Shown: piece by piece, positions 1-10,026 of the stretch
Numbering within the stretch: position 1 is the first letter of the stretch
Layout of the letters: each line of letters starts with the position of its first letter
From: Owenia fusiformis
Taxonomy: Eukaryota > Annelida > Polychaeta > Sabellida > Oweniidae
Assembly (NCBI GenBank): GCA_903813345.2
Contig: CAIIXF020000010.1
Location: 17,125,181 to 17,189,180, forward strand
Direction of reading: 5' to 3'
Length of the DNA: 64,000 nucleotides
Made by a program: the position numbers and the translations under genes
Notes under the pieces: model-generated
The model's database searches: none
What the model was told of the DNA's origin: nothing
The model's input: the letters and a program-made list of their open reading frames with translations, nothing else

Positions 1-855
1 AGAGAGTGGGGACTATAACAGTGATATAATAATAATTATAATTATCAACTTATTTTAATAAAATTAATGTATATTTTATATATTTGTTATCATGTTTTAT
101 TATACTTACTTATTTTAATAAAACTAATGTATATTTTACATTTTTGTTATGTTTGTTATCATATAAAAATGCACATTGCCTTTTAAACCCAGAATCAAAA
201 TATTGTGCTTTCTTATAAAAGTAATTTGACGAATGAATTGACCTTTTCATTAAAAAGCATTAAAATGACATTCAATGTACATTCACTAAGAATGTGTCTA
301 GTGTTCACTTTAGAAAGGTGCTCACTAATACAGGTTTTACTATATTCATTGCACAATTTCTTAAAGAAGTTTCTTCATAATGGTACACTTTTTGTATTCA
401 TCATGACTAAACAATCTTAAGGTATTCTTTTCACAGTTTATCATCAATGAATTTGATTGTTAAAGTTGTTAAAGTGACTTTCTTACACTTCAGAGGCCGA
501 AATTGGGGATTTCAAGAAATACTTTCCAAGAAAATAGTCTAACCTTTCTATTAGGATGGTTTCAGGTGCCAAAATTATCTGATCCATGAATATAGATCAT
601 TTTGAGAATTGGAAGCAAGAATTTTGTTTTGGAAGCCATGTTTTTTTGACAGTCATGACAGGAAGTAGATTCTCAAAATGAAAACTGGATTAACAGCATT
701 GATTCTGAATTTGGCTTAGAATATTTACTCAGATATGTATTGTAATATTATTACCATGATTATTGACTACTATTTAATAATTGTGGTGTAGAGGAAAAAC
801 ATTTTTCTGAAATTAAGAATGAATACTAAAAATGCATCATGAATGTTGAGCTGAG
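1..855. other. Non-coding left flank (presumed DDX49 intron)
   Basis: No convincing coding exon is visible on either strand. Positions 48-165 hold two copies of an AT-rich 60-bp direct repeat (ACTTATTTTAATAAAA...). Positions about 275-347 resemble the end of the CAGTGAAACC/GGTTTTACTG inverted-repeat family seen elsewhere in the window (TTCACTTTAGA...ACAGGTTTTACT). Because DDX49 exon 4 ends with a good donor at 1357 on the minus strand, this stretch is probably intronic. Confidence 0.5.
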
Positions 856-925
856 GCCGTGGCAGAGTGGTTAGGGAATCAGTCTTGCATCCTTGATTTT
901 GCAGGTTCGAATCCCGGCCGTGGCA
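856..925 (+). tRNA. tRNA-like Pol III locus, probably degenerate tRNA or SINE head
   Basis: The 70-nt segment has a near-consensus A box (TGGCAGAGTGG, 860-870) and a consensus B box (GGTTCGAATCC, 904-914). Its two ends, GCCGTGG (856-862) and CCGTGGC (918-924), pair over 7 bp with two G-U wobbles, followed by discriminator A925. A T-rich Pol III terminator follows at about 934-947. The loop region contains TTGCAT, so a TGC (Ala-type) anticodon at 886-888 is possible. However, the T stem has mismatches (GCAGG against CCCGG), the D stem does not close, and the anticodon stem is irregular. I therefore read it as a decayed tRNA or the tRNA-derived head of a SINE rather than a functional tRNA. Confidence 0.45.
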
Positions 926-1357
926 TATCATGTTTTCTTTTTTTCTTTATTTCTGAGCCACAATATTTTCTCTATCTCATTTTTTATAGCACAGTGTCAT
1001 ATTTATTACTTTTTGGGGATTTTAAATTTTAGGTAAAATGTCTATGTGTGGCTTTAACAGAATATTGCTCACTCTATTTGAATATGAACTGAATGTGAGT
1101 TTATACCAGGACGAGCCACCATATTAATCAATATATTTTACACAAATGGCAGCCATTTTGAATTGGCTAGCCATATTGAAAATTTCCTCATAAGACATCA
1201 GCCTTTAAAATTGAAGCACAATCTGTCAACCAGTATTTGACCTATGTGCTTGACAGACAGATGAACAAACAAAGAACAAACAGATGGGTGGGTTGTCTAC
1301 ATATAACAAGGCAATACATAGTACTATGTAGTAAAAAAGCTTTACACAAGGACTTAC
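926..1357. other. DDX49 intron 4 (5' part), nothing else seen
   Basis: AT-rich sequence following the donor of DDX49 exon 4 (GTAAGTCC on the minus strand, ending at 1357). It contains the tRNA-like terminator and short ATGGCNNCCATTTTG-type motifs that recur through the window's interspersed repeats. No exon is recognised. Confidence 0.5.
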
Positions 1358-1479
1358 CAGAAATCGTATCTTCTTAAAGCTCACATGTTGTGTGTTTTCA
1401 ATATGGTCTGCCAGGCGTCCAGGGGTTGCAATGACAATATGGGGCTTCTGTGATAGTTCAATTCCTTGTAAGACAGAAT
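1358..1479 (-). CDS. DDX49: DDX49 exon 4 (motif Ib)
   Basis: The 122-nt exon, not a long ORF on its own, encodes [18 protein letters not shown], then [17 protein letters not shown] and KKIRFL. The acceptor is CTTGTAG|ATTCTG and the donor CTG|GTAAGT. In DDX49 the next residues are VMDEADRLL (motif II), expected in the next exon to the left. Confidence 0.92.
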
Positions 1480-2836
1480 CTACAAGTATAAGAGTATAAA
1501 TACAGCTAAATGAATCAGTGAGTTAGGGACTATTTACATGGTTGAAAATTTTAACAACACCATTTATCTATTCATTTTATACAGTATACTTCACAACTGA
1601 TTCTTATTTTAGGTGATTTTTGTATGCTCTGCGAACAAGCATTTACTTGATGTAAAACCAAAATCTCAATCCATCAAATTTAATCCATGATTCTGATTTA
1701 TTCTTTAGCTCAATCATACATTTACCTCTTCCCCCAGTGATAACAATCACCTTTATTCCTATAGGTTTTCCCAAAACATTGAACTGTTCGGCTATCTGGA
1801 ATGCGAGCTCTCTGAAAATAAACAATATTGGGCTAATGTATAATTTTCTTTACCCAAGCAGGCCAAGATGGGTAAAAAGTGCGTAAAAATCCATTGTTCT
1901 CTTTGCAGTGGCTCTGACCAAAAGTATATTTATTGCATAAAAAAATTTATGACATGCTTTTCCATGAGTAAGTCAAGAGATATTAAAACAATGCTTCACT
2001 CAAACTTTTCTATACTACAGTACAAACAATATGCTTACCTTGTAGGTGTTATGACGAGTCCAAATATACCATATGGATCTTCACAAAGCTTCTGGAGAAT
2101 TGGGAGAGCAAATGCCGCAGTTTTGCCACTTCCAGTCTTTGCACACCCAATACAATCTGAACCTATAATACATATAACCTGATAAGGCAAAGAACTGGGA
2201 TAGTGCCTGATAAATAGGGGTTATACATTATATTTGATCCAATTCGAAGACTAATACTTCTGCGCTCCAATGCTTGTTCAGGCCATTGAAAACCCTTGTT
2301 CAGGCAGTGTTTCTACCTCCATCTAGACCACAGGAGCTCCTAGCACTATGGTATGAGATGCTTATGTCAGATCTGAGTCATTTATATGTATATAATATAA
2401 ATGACTCAGATCTGACATAAGCATCTCGTATCATGGTACTACAAGTTCCTGTGATCTAGACTATTGGTATATTAGTTCCCCTTCCAACATCTATTTCGGA
2501 AGGAACATTCTATTTAGTTCGAAAACCCACGGCTTATTTGTCATGTAGACTAGATCGTATCGGATTTTGTATTTTTTAATTTTTTTTTAATTTTATTTTT
2601 CTAAAAAAAATATTTTGGAACGATATCCACAGCATAAGCGACCTACCATCCAGTATTTTCGGTACACAGAAATGTTGAATGGGTGATGGTCTATGCATCC
2701 CCAAAGCGTTTACTTGGTCAACAAGCCAATCATTGAGCCCAAGGCCAGCGAAAGTTGAATTTTTAGTTTCTTCGCTTTCCATTTTCCATGTGTTGAAACG
2801 ACTGATTGACGATAGTTCCATTTCCGGTCTATTCAA
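1358..2836 (-). CDS. DDX49: DDX49 / Dbp8-like DEAD-box RNA helicase, 5' four exons (partial)
   Basis: An ATP-dependent RNA helicase of the DEAD-box family; its yeast counterpart Dbp8 acts in 18S rRNA maturation in the nucleolus. Four minus-strand exons, 2647-2836, 2039-2162, 1726-1811 and 1358-1479, join in phase. They encode in order the Q-motif region ([13 protein letters not shown], then RPSPIQ), motif I ([11 protein letters not shown]), motif Ia ([14 protein letters not shown]), the GG motif (ITGGRD) and motif Ib ([13 protein letters not shown]). The order, spacing and extra residues match vertebrate DDX49 closely. The DEAD box itself (motif II) and the C-terminal helicase lobe are not in the window and must lie beyond position 1. 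Two starts are possible: ATG at 2836, or ATG at 2782 (MESEETKN), which better matches the short N terminus of other DDX49 proteins. No frame break is seen. Confidence 0.93.
1726..1811 (-). CDS. DDX49: DDX49 exon 3 (motif Ia)
   Basis: The 86-nt exon encodes [19 protein letters not shown] and [10 protein letters not shown]. Acceptor TTTTCAG|AGAGCTC and donor G|GTAAAT are both clear. The split Arg codon at the start joins in phase with exon 2. Confidence 0.92.
2039..2162 (-). CDS. DDX49: DDX49 exon 2 (Walker A / motif I)
   Basis: The 124-nt exon encodes [15 protein letters not shown] and then [18 protein letters not shown], the ATP-binding P loop and the following helix. Acceptor TTATAG|GTTCAG is chosen over the nearby GTTCAG|ATTG because it keeps the residues between ILDG and DCIGCAKT. 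The donor is AG|GTAAGC. Confidence 0.92.
2322..2460. repeat. Long near-perfect palindrome (foldback element) in DDX49 intron 1
   Basis: Arms 2322-2387 and 2395-2460 are reverse complements with no indel around a 7-bp centre. The inner 38 bp differ at only two places; the outer part (TCTAGACCACAGGAGCTCC against its mate) is more diverged. It lies wholly within the intron 2163-2646. It may be a MITE core or an inverted duplication; no target duplication is evident. Confidence 0.85.
2647..2836 (-). CDS. DDX49: DDX49 exon 1 (Q motif)
   Basis: Encodes the N terminus through VPKILDG and ends with a donor G|GTAGGT at 2646. F and Q of the Q motif (FAGLGL...PSPIQ), which contact adenine in this family, are present. 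In-frame ATGs lie at 2836, 2821 and 2782; I favour 2782 by homology. Beyond the donor the frame stays open for about 23 codons, but that is intron. Confidence 0.9.
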
Positions 2837-3940
2837 ATCAAAATACAGTTAATTAAAACACTATAAACCAGATCAGTTGATTGAAAGCTTACAATTTATC
2901 TATTTTCAAGTACTTTATGTCAACTAAACAGTGCAAAGATGCTGATATTTGAAAATACACATTTATTATGTCGTAATTTGAACTTGTGAGGTCAGAGTTC
3001 AAAGTTGACTCCTCTGCCTCAGATCAAAACACAGAAACAGGTGGGTGAATATTCTCTACATAAAACTCATAAATGATAAAAGAGAGCACATTTTCTTTGC
3101 TTATAATAGATGCATGTTTTATTAATGAAAGTTATCTCAACGTTTTGACAACTAATACTGAGACAGATCTTGTAAATGCTGTAAAAATGAAGTTTTGAAT
3201 ATGAGTTCTCAATTCAAAACATGATACATTTTGTAATTTGTCACTGAGAGAGACAAGCTTGGCATAAGCTTGCTGGTCTTGCTTGTTTGTAGCTGAGAGG
3301 GGCCCAGAGTCAGAAATCTAAATTATTTTTGTATCGATCCTACAATTTAGACTTGACTCTGGGAGTCTGGGATTCAGGTCAATTAGAAATTTCAAGGGAA
3401 GAGACTGTAAAATGGAAGCGATCTTGCAGGCCCAGCCAGGATTTGCCAGGGGTTCACTTTTATAAAAATTCCTGAGGGGTTAACTTTTGAAAACTTTGGC
3501 CCAAAAAGTGCCAAAATCACTTGACAAGTGCATAGAATGGTGAAAAACTGCATGATTTTTAAAGAATTTTTGGCAAGGGGAGGGGGGACCACTGGCGGAT
3601 CCAGAAGCTAACCAGGGGGTCCACATTTCAAATTTGAAAATAGGCGGAAAACATTTTTTGACTCCCCAAGGGCCTTAAAAGGCCTAAAAAGGCCAAGTAA
3701 TGACCCAAAATGCCCAATTAATTAGGCCCTACAAAATTTTTGGGGCCAAAATTGTTTGCGCTTCTGCCGATAAGCCCAGATAATTGTGGATTCAACTACA
3801 CGAAAAGAATGCTATTAAATACCCAGGAATCTATTGAAGTAGCCTAAGTGTACGAGGCGTAGAAAATTCTCCCATGTTGTAATCCTACAGGCAAAAGATT
3901 GAGACATTCTCAGGACTATGTAGTCCTGGCACGGGATAAT

Positions 3941-4080
3941 CAGGGGTTTCATTAACAGCAGGCAACAGGCAATTTTCAGGACCTTTTCAACTTTTCCATG
4001 TTAAATTTATGATTTCCATTAATTTTGCCTGTTGTTTTCATTTATTTAACCTGTTGTGATGGATACTAGTGAAGCTCCTG
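3941..4080. mobile_element. Short MITE, CAGGGGTTTCA family (copy 1)
   Basis: Starts CAGGGGTTTCATTA and ends TAGTGAAGCTCCTG, an imperfect terminal inverted repeat. The interior (GCAGGCAACAGGC, then TTTCCATGTTAAATTTATG) is shared with the copy at 63019-63180. Non-coding. The termini starting CAG are hAT-like, but no clear 8-bp duplication is seen here. Confidence 0.6.
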
Positions 4081-4256
4081 AATATTTACATGTTATGTTC
4101 TTTATGATGAAAGGAATCACCCAACAATCAACTTGTGACCTCCCATCTATAGGAGTAACCAAGTTTTGTATTAATGATGAGTTTTGTCAACATTTTGAAA
4201 ACATGAGCATCCTCTGCTTCTGTAGATAATGAAAAGTGCATCCTGGTTCAGTTTAC

Positions 4257-6212
4257 TATCCCATCGAATGATGTTTTGGGGAATATTTAGAGAACTGCTC
4301 TGTCCATGCATCCATCCATCTGGGCAATAATTCAAATACCCTCGGACTAATATCATTTATATTTTATTTTATATTATATTCCCATGTGAGTTCAAATACT
4401 GCTCAAAGACATGAGTCCATAATGTAAATGTGTATTGAGAAAACTGTCGCTGATTTGTCAAATCGACAGACAAATGACGTCATTGAATGGCATTTTCAAA
4501 ATTTTCTAAAAACAGTTGGAATAATATTGTGTTATTATGTTTTAATTTCTTGCATGGTAACCAATATCATAACTTGTTTTTTATATCAAGATAAAGATGT
4601 AAGGAAAATGTTAACATTGGTGAAAACATAACAACATGTAGTTTTTGGAAACTCGCCATGGAAAGTGTGGACAGATGAAGATGTTAAGCAAGAGACGTAA
4701 TTATGTCTGTAATCTCTAAGCTTTGGGGTTTTTCCTCCTCTTATTTTAGGTACAATATATTAGGCTGTAATATTAATATGTGCAAAAAAATTAAAAAGTT
4801 CAAATTTCATTTATCTCTGAATTGTGACTTATGTAAATTAATTACACCTACCTTGGCATATGTTTTGACAATATTCTGTGTTTTTCAGCCTTACCTGAAG
4901 GGGCCATGAATGGGGATGGGGACGGGGTTTGAGAAAACTGGACATTTTGTTAAAGGATCGGTATCGATATGGTGAACTTTTTGAACACACGTTTCTCTTA
5001 AACCAGTCATCAAAGAATTCTGAAAATTTTACACATTGTCAATTTAATGATCATGTTTTGAATGGGAACAATATAATTTGAAATAGATATATATACTTTT
5101 CTCTATATAATGTATTATGAAAACACATCTGACAATTGGTATCATATGTTCGGAATGAAATGAAACATCTATCCGAACCTCATTGGAACAAAATGGAACA
5201 CAACGTGTTTATGTCTCTCAATGTTGTAATAATACAAGGGACATTTTCGTTGATTTCAAAGTTAATAAAATTAAAGGTTTATCTTAGTTTTTATCTATTT
5301 CGCGGGTTTTTGTTTTAATTTCTTGAATTCTTTTTGTTAAATTAACCAAAATTTCCTTTGTACAACTATAATATTGGGAAGTCTAAGAAAATGTTGTATA
5401 TGCTATTTTGTTCAAACAAGCTTCGGAAAGATACTTTATTTCATTCTCAAGAAATGGTAAAAAGGAACAAAAAAACAATTGTACTAAAAACAAAAAATGT
5501 TAACAAAAACAGTTATATAAAATATATATCAATTATTTTTGCATTAAATTGCTGTCAATCAGTCAACATTACATACAGGACTGTGTTATTTTACAGAATG
5601 TTTTCAATAATTATTTTAAGAGAAAAACATTGTTGAATTCAGTTCTCCATATCGATACCAATCCTTTAAGGTTTCTCTGAAGCTTTATTATATTCAAATG
5701 GAAAGCAATTTAGAGTAGATTGCTAATATTGAATCTTTTTTTGATTGGGCCCCTTAAAATTCAAAATGGCCACTAATGTGGCCGATTTCGCAATGGTTTT
5801 TCAAAGATTTGCATCTATTCAAAGTATGGCTCTATTATACTCAATTTTGAAGGGATTTTAAAGTAGATCACAATTATGGTATTGTTTTTCTTATTCATGC
5901 CCTATAAAATTCAAAATGGCTGCCTAGAGCAGGAATTTGCTATTACATAGAGATCTTTTCAAAGTATGGGAACTGTTACATATAATACTATATTTAGATC
6001 TCAAATGTTGATTTGAATCGTGCCTTTGAAACCCCCAAGTGGTCACCCATATGCTTTAATGGTGGAAATTCTGATATTTCTCTAATGCATGCCTTTTAAT
6101 ATCATGCCAATTAAAATAGCAGTAGTAGAGTATAGGGCAGTAGATGGTAAATACTACATTTTGATATAATAATATACAGATTAATGAATATAGTGTTTAT
6201 TGGGATTTGCTA
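4257..6212. mobile_element. TATCCCATCGAA-family element with later insertions (copy 1)
   Basis: The left end (TATCCCATCGAATGATG, followed by CATCCATCCATC and GGGCAATAATTCAAATACC) matches the left ends at about 17073, 24202 and 61592. The right end at about 6198-6212 (TTATTGGGATTTGCT) resembles the right end of the 17-kb copy. It is longer than the others because other repeats, including 4422-4745, have inserted. The boundaries, especially the right one, are approximate. Confidence 0.4.
4422..4745 (+). repeat. Interspersed repeat shared with 47476-47790 (copy 1)
   Basis: Matches the later copy over about 320 bp, for example GTAAATGTGTATTGAGA, ACAAATGACGTCAT, AACCAATATCATA and AGACGTAATTATGTCTGT in the same order. 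Short ORFs within it are not conserved between the copies, so it is non-coding. Confidence 0.65.
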
Positions 6213-6750
6213 CTCCATGGAGTTGCCGACTTATTAGTTTATATCTTGGCCTTTTTACTGTTCTGTCTTGTTAGTGAATATAAATGAGTTTTGCTATTCT
6301 ATATCCCCAAAAGAGGGACATCTGATCGCAGTAGAAAAAATTAATAAATACCATATATGCTGCATACTACTATAGCAATACAAACATGCTGAGATTATTT
6401 TTCTTCCTTGTTGTACATCAACATAATATTGGCTTGTTTATTTATTGCAGAAAAGCATATAGGACAGCTGTATCTATTTTACTTGCATAAAACCTGTTAT
6501 TACACACTACTTGTGTGTTAATGTTAATGAACCTGTCATACTTATGCTAGTGTTAAATGTCATTGCCCCATTCTATAATGTAGGAGTGATGATTTGATGA
6601 GTGTTCACCTTTGGGTCATAAAAATTATGTGGTATCGGACTTTAGAAAATTGGTTAACATACAAGGTGTCAATTTCCCGCCTCTTCAGCCAAATCCTTAA
6701 TAGGTGGTACCTAGTCAGTGTGATATACCATTGGAAAGATCATCCAAAGG

Positions 6751-7343
6751 AGGAGGGAAATTAGTGCAACAGATTTAAGATAGTCATATGTTTGATTTTG
6801 GCTATTCTCTGAGGATTTAAACAGGTGCATAATATGTTAGATCAATGCATTACCTCCAGGAAAAGCACTCATAGAGATGATGAAATAATTTCGACTCTGA
6901 GACAGGGGAGGTGCAAACAACCCACCCACATGTTTTTTCTGAAATGTAATTCCTACAGGGGTTTTAAAGATATCTATTATGGGTGACCAAAATTAGCTGA
7001 AAGCCAGGGATTTCATGAGTTTTTTCTATGGGAAAATAACATGGGAAATATTGTTTTCCACTTTATCTAAAAGGAATCACTTATTCCTTTAAAGGGGTTA
7101 ACTGTATGTCAAAACACAATATATTTATGCAAGAAAAAATATAAAAACCGGAGTGGAAGGGGTTGAAAATCAGGAAAACATTTCAGAAAAAACATGTGGT
7201 TGGGTTGTTTGAATCTACCCTGCCTCAAAGTTGAAATTATTTTATCATCTCTAGTAGTGCTTTTCCTGGAGGTAATGCATTGGCTTAACATATGCACCTG
7301 TTTAAATCCTCAGAAAATAGCCAACTGCGCTAATTTCCCTCCT
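6751..7343. repeat. Large inverted repeat (foldback), about 200-bp arms
   Basis: The left arm (6751-about 6950) begins AGGAGGGAAATTAG and includes GGATTTAAACAGGTGCAT, CATTACCTCCAGGAAAAGCA and CATGTTTTTTCTGAAATGT. The right arm (about 7170-7343) carries the same blocks in reverse-complement order and ends CTAATTTCCCTCCT. Arms are diverged and differ by a small indel near the outer end. Non-coding. Confidence 0.75.
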
Positions 7344-7841
7344 ACTTTATGTTAACTCACCAACTCTCAAGTAGTTTAGATGAAACTTACCTATATTTTC
7401 ATGTGTCCTTATAGTTAGTGTGCCCTCCAGCAGCTTTTATTGAGTCAAATAAGAAAGATATGTCCTCAAAAATACTTCAAAAATATTTTTTCACTTTCTC
7501 TGTGTTACAAAAATGTTTTTACCACTATCCTTGCATCTCTATTTTTTATACATATATCCCTGTCCCTTTGGGTAAATTCAATGCAATATACATATCACTG
7601 GCGGATCCAGGGGGGGGGCATGGGAGATTTGTAGGGTCTTAAAAAATTGGCCTTTTTTGTTTTAGGCCAAATTATCACTGAATGGGCCTTAGATTTTCAA
7701 AATAAAATATGTTTTAGTTTTGGTCTTGTTATTCCAACCCGCTGTCTGTCCATTTGTTCATCCATCCATTCTTCTGTAACTAGATGATACTACTATTGGC
7801 ATATTATCTATTATGTGATGTTCAAAGGGATGATTCATCTT

Positions 7842-8500
7842 TATGTCCCTTCTGCATAGTGTGGGGCCATATTGTTGGCCTAGGTGTGTCTGTCGGTCTG
7901 TCTGTCTGTGTCTGTCTGTCCATCCATCCGTATGTCCAGCAGTTTTCTCCAAAACCGCAACAGACATCACCTTCAAATTTTCAGGGATAATTTATGAGTG
8001 CTATACAGATGTGGATGAAAAAAATTTGACTAGTTACCTACCTTATATTTTGTATCATATTAGTTTTTTAATGAGTTTTCTATTTAGTAGGGATCCTGTG
8101 TTGTAAAAGCCTATGTTTCTGTTAACAGTAGTTGTATGCGTTTTCAGTTGAACCATTTCACAAATCAATTTCAAATTTTCAGGGATGATTCTTGAAAATC
8201 TAGGACTTATTAGGTTTTCCACATTCTTGGAAAAATTTAAGGCAGTATTTTCAATTTTCCATCCTAAAATCATGTCTGTAAAGTTTTGTTTACTCATTTT
8301 CAGGATAACCATTTGACAGATCGATCTAAATTTTTCAGGAATGATTTTTGGTATGAAAATCTAGAACAGTTTTTCGGCATTCTTAGGTAAATGTAAAGTC
8401 AGCCATTTTGGATTTTTCGTTCTAAAATCTTATCTGTAAAGTCTAGTCTATATGTTTTCAGGTTAATTGTTTGAGGGATCAATTTCAAATTTTCAACTGA
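7842..8500 (+). repeat. GTGGGGCCATATTG-family repeat with internal ~165-bp tandem units
   Basis: Starts CATAGTGTGGGGCCATATTG, followed by TGTCTGTC/CATC microsatellite and TTTTCTCCAAAACC. The same head occurs at about 51424-51560. Downstream, a unit of roughly 165 bp (CAATTTCAAATTTTCAGGGA...TCTGTAAAGT) is repeated about three times to 8500. ORFs on both strands here derive from the simple repeat. Confidence 0.6.
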
Positions 8501-9267
8501 TTAGTGTTTAGCTTAGTGATTAGCATTCAGGATGAAAAATTTGCAGTATATATAATAGGATCACTCATTGGTGGGGACAAGTTATACACTTCTGTGTTCT
8601 CGTATAGAATATGTTTTGCTTGGTGGTCTACTCTGAGGAGTTTTTTCTTATCGGATCTATATTGTTAAGATACTTGTATTGACAAGGCAATATAATGTAA
8701 CAAAGTTCATTTTCTACTTTTAGCAACAGCTTTTATCTTTTATATCTCTTTCTTTCTTTATATTTTTCCTCTTTTGGAAGCCTTTTGCAAATTGTAATTG
8801 ATTATTGAAGATTTGGCTTTTATTGTTCACTTTTATTTCTATTGCTCGTATCGTGACAGAAATATTGTTGCTCAAATCGATATTCAAAGAAGTGCATCTT
8901 GGGACTCCTAGTGTTGACCTCTCATCATGCTGTTGGATTTTTCAGGAATGGTGGAGAGAGGGCATCATGTATATTTACATGTAAGAACATAGTTTGGGAT
9001 ATTTGGGCTTTATTTTCCTTTTTGCTGTTTGTACTCTTGGTTGTTTCATTTTCTTGGACTTTTTTGTAACACTTAGATTAGTCCTTGCCTTTTAGCAGCT
9101 GTGCAAACATATTTCCTTTTTTAGGATTACCAACAAACCTAAAAATCTAACGATTTTCATAAAGTCTGGACTCTCAGATATTTTAGAAAATACATTAAAA
9201 GGGAATATCATTCCTCAACTAGTTTTAACTACCACAAAAAGTTAATTGTCACATTTTTTATTGTCCA

Positions 9268-9440
9268 ACTGTTTTCGGTGATTGGTGTTAAGGCACTCGG
9301 CATTTAGCGGTTGGTGTTTGATGGTCAGTGTTCAGTGGTTTGTGTTCGGCATCTGTAACAAATGACAGGTGGTGACATTTTCCATGTTTGTGCCTTATTG
9401 TCATTTGCTGCCCCTTCAGTTCACATGGTGAGCTATTGTT
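9268..9440 (+). repeat. GTGGTGACATTTT-family interspersed repeat (copy 1)
   Basis: Contains GTGTTCGGCATCTGTAAC and CAGGTGGTGACATTTT, shared with 29231-29385, 53738-53880 and the host repeat in 62592-63200. Non-coding. Confidence 0.55.
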
Positions 9441-10026
9441 ATTTTTAATTGATTATTTATTGGCCTATTATAACATGTATATGATAGTGCCAAAGTGTCT
9501 ATTTCTTACTAAATGAGGATAATCACCTCATATATGCCAGATTCATCAAATAAAATATAGAATTCTGTGAAGCAGTATGAATCTTAAAAAATGATGTGAT
9601 CACTAATGCACAGTAATAATAGAGATTAGGTTTTATCGTGGAGGCTGGTTCAATGTTAATAGGGTTGCTACAATCAATAACATTGTACCGGCTGGGTATA
9701 CACGATTCAGGCTTGAGTTAATATATACATGTAAAAAATAAAAGAATAGAATATATTATATATTCTTTTATTGACTCTTATGTATGTCAGTCTCTCCGAC
9801 ACATGGGTCACTATACAGTTATTTACATGTGTTTTATATACAAATATACAGTCATAAGCAAAATGGAAAAATACAAAAATCATTACATCATGATTCTAAT
9901 GTAGTGTTGATATATACATTCAGACTGAAAACACCTTTTCAAATAGGCTTGACAAACATAATTGCTACAAAATGTACATTCTATGATACAAACTAAATTT
10001 ACAAATATTTACAAACTTATACAATG

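Larger units (their letters stand above)
2837..9719. other. Intergenic stretch full of decayed repeats, no gene recognised
   Basis: Between the 5' end of DDX49 and the LINE I see no splice-supported exon. The short ORFs here have no recognisable domains and mostly lie in repeats. Besides the elements listed separately, ATGGCNNCCATTTTG-type motifs and a TGGCGGATCCAG motif (about 3594 and 7597, the second followed by a G run) recur. DDX49's promoter should lie just right of 2836, but I cannot point to defined elements. Confidence 0.5.

Noticed and set aside
1868-2182. Plus-strand 104-codon ORF
   Set aside because: Its second half is antisense to DDX49 exon 2.
7418-7642. ORF with HWRIQGGG-type end
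   Set aside because: The sequence TGGCGGATCCAGGGGG is a dispersed non-coding repeat motif also present at about 3594.
9799-9820. GGGTCACTATAC shared in inverted orientation with the ORF2 start region at about 13608-13623
   Set aside because: Only about 13 bases match; may be chance or a small remnant of a snap-back event, too short to interpret.
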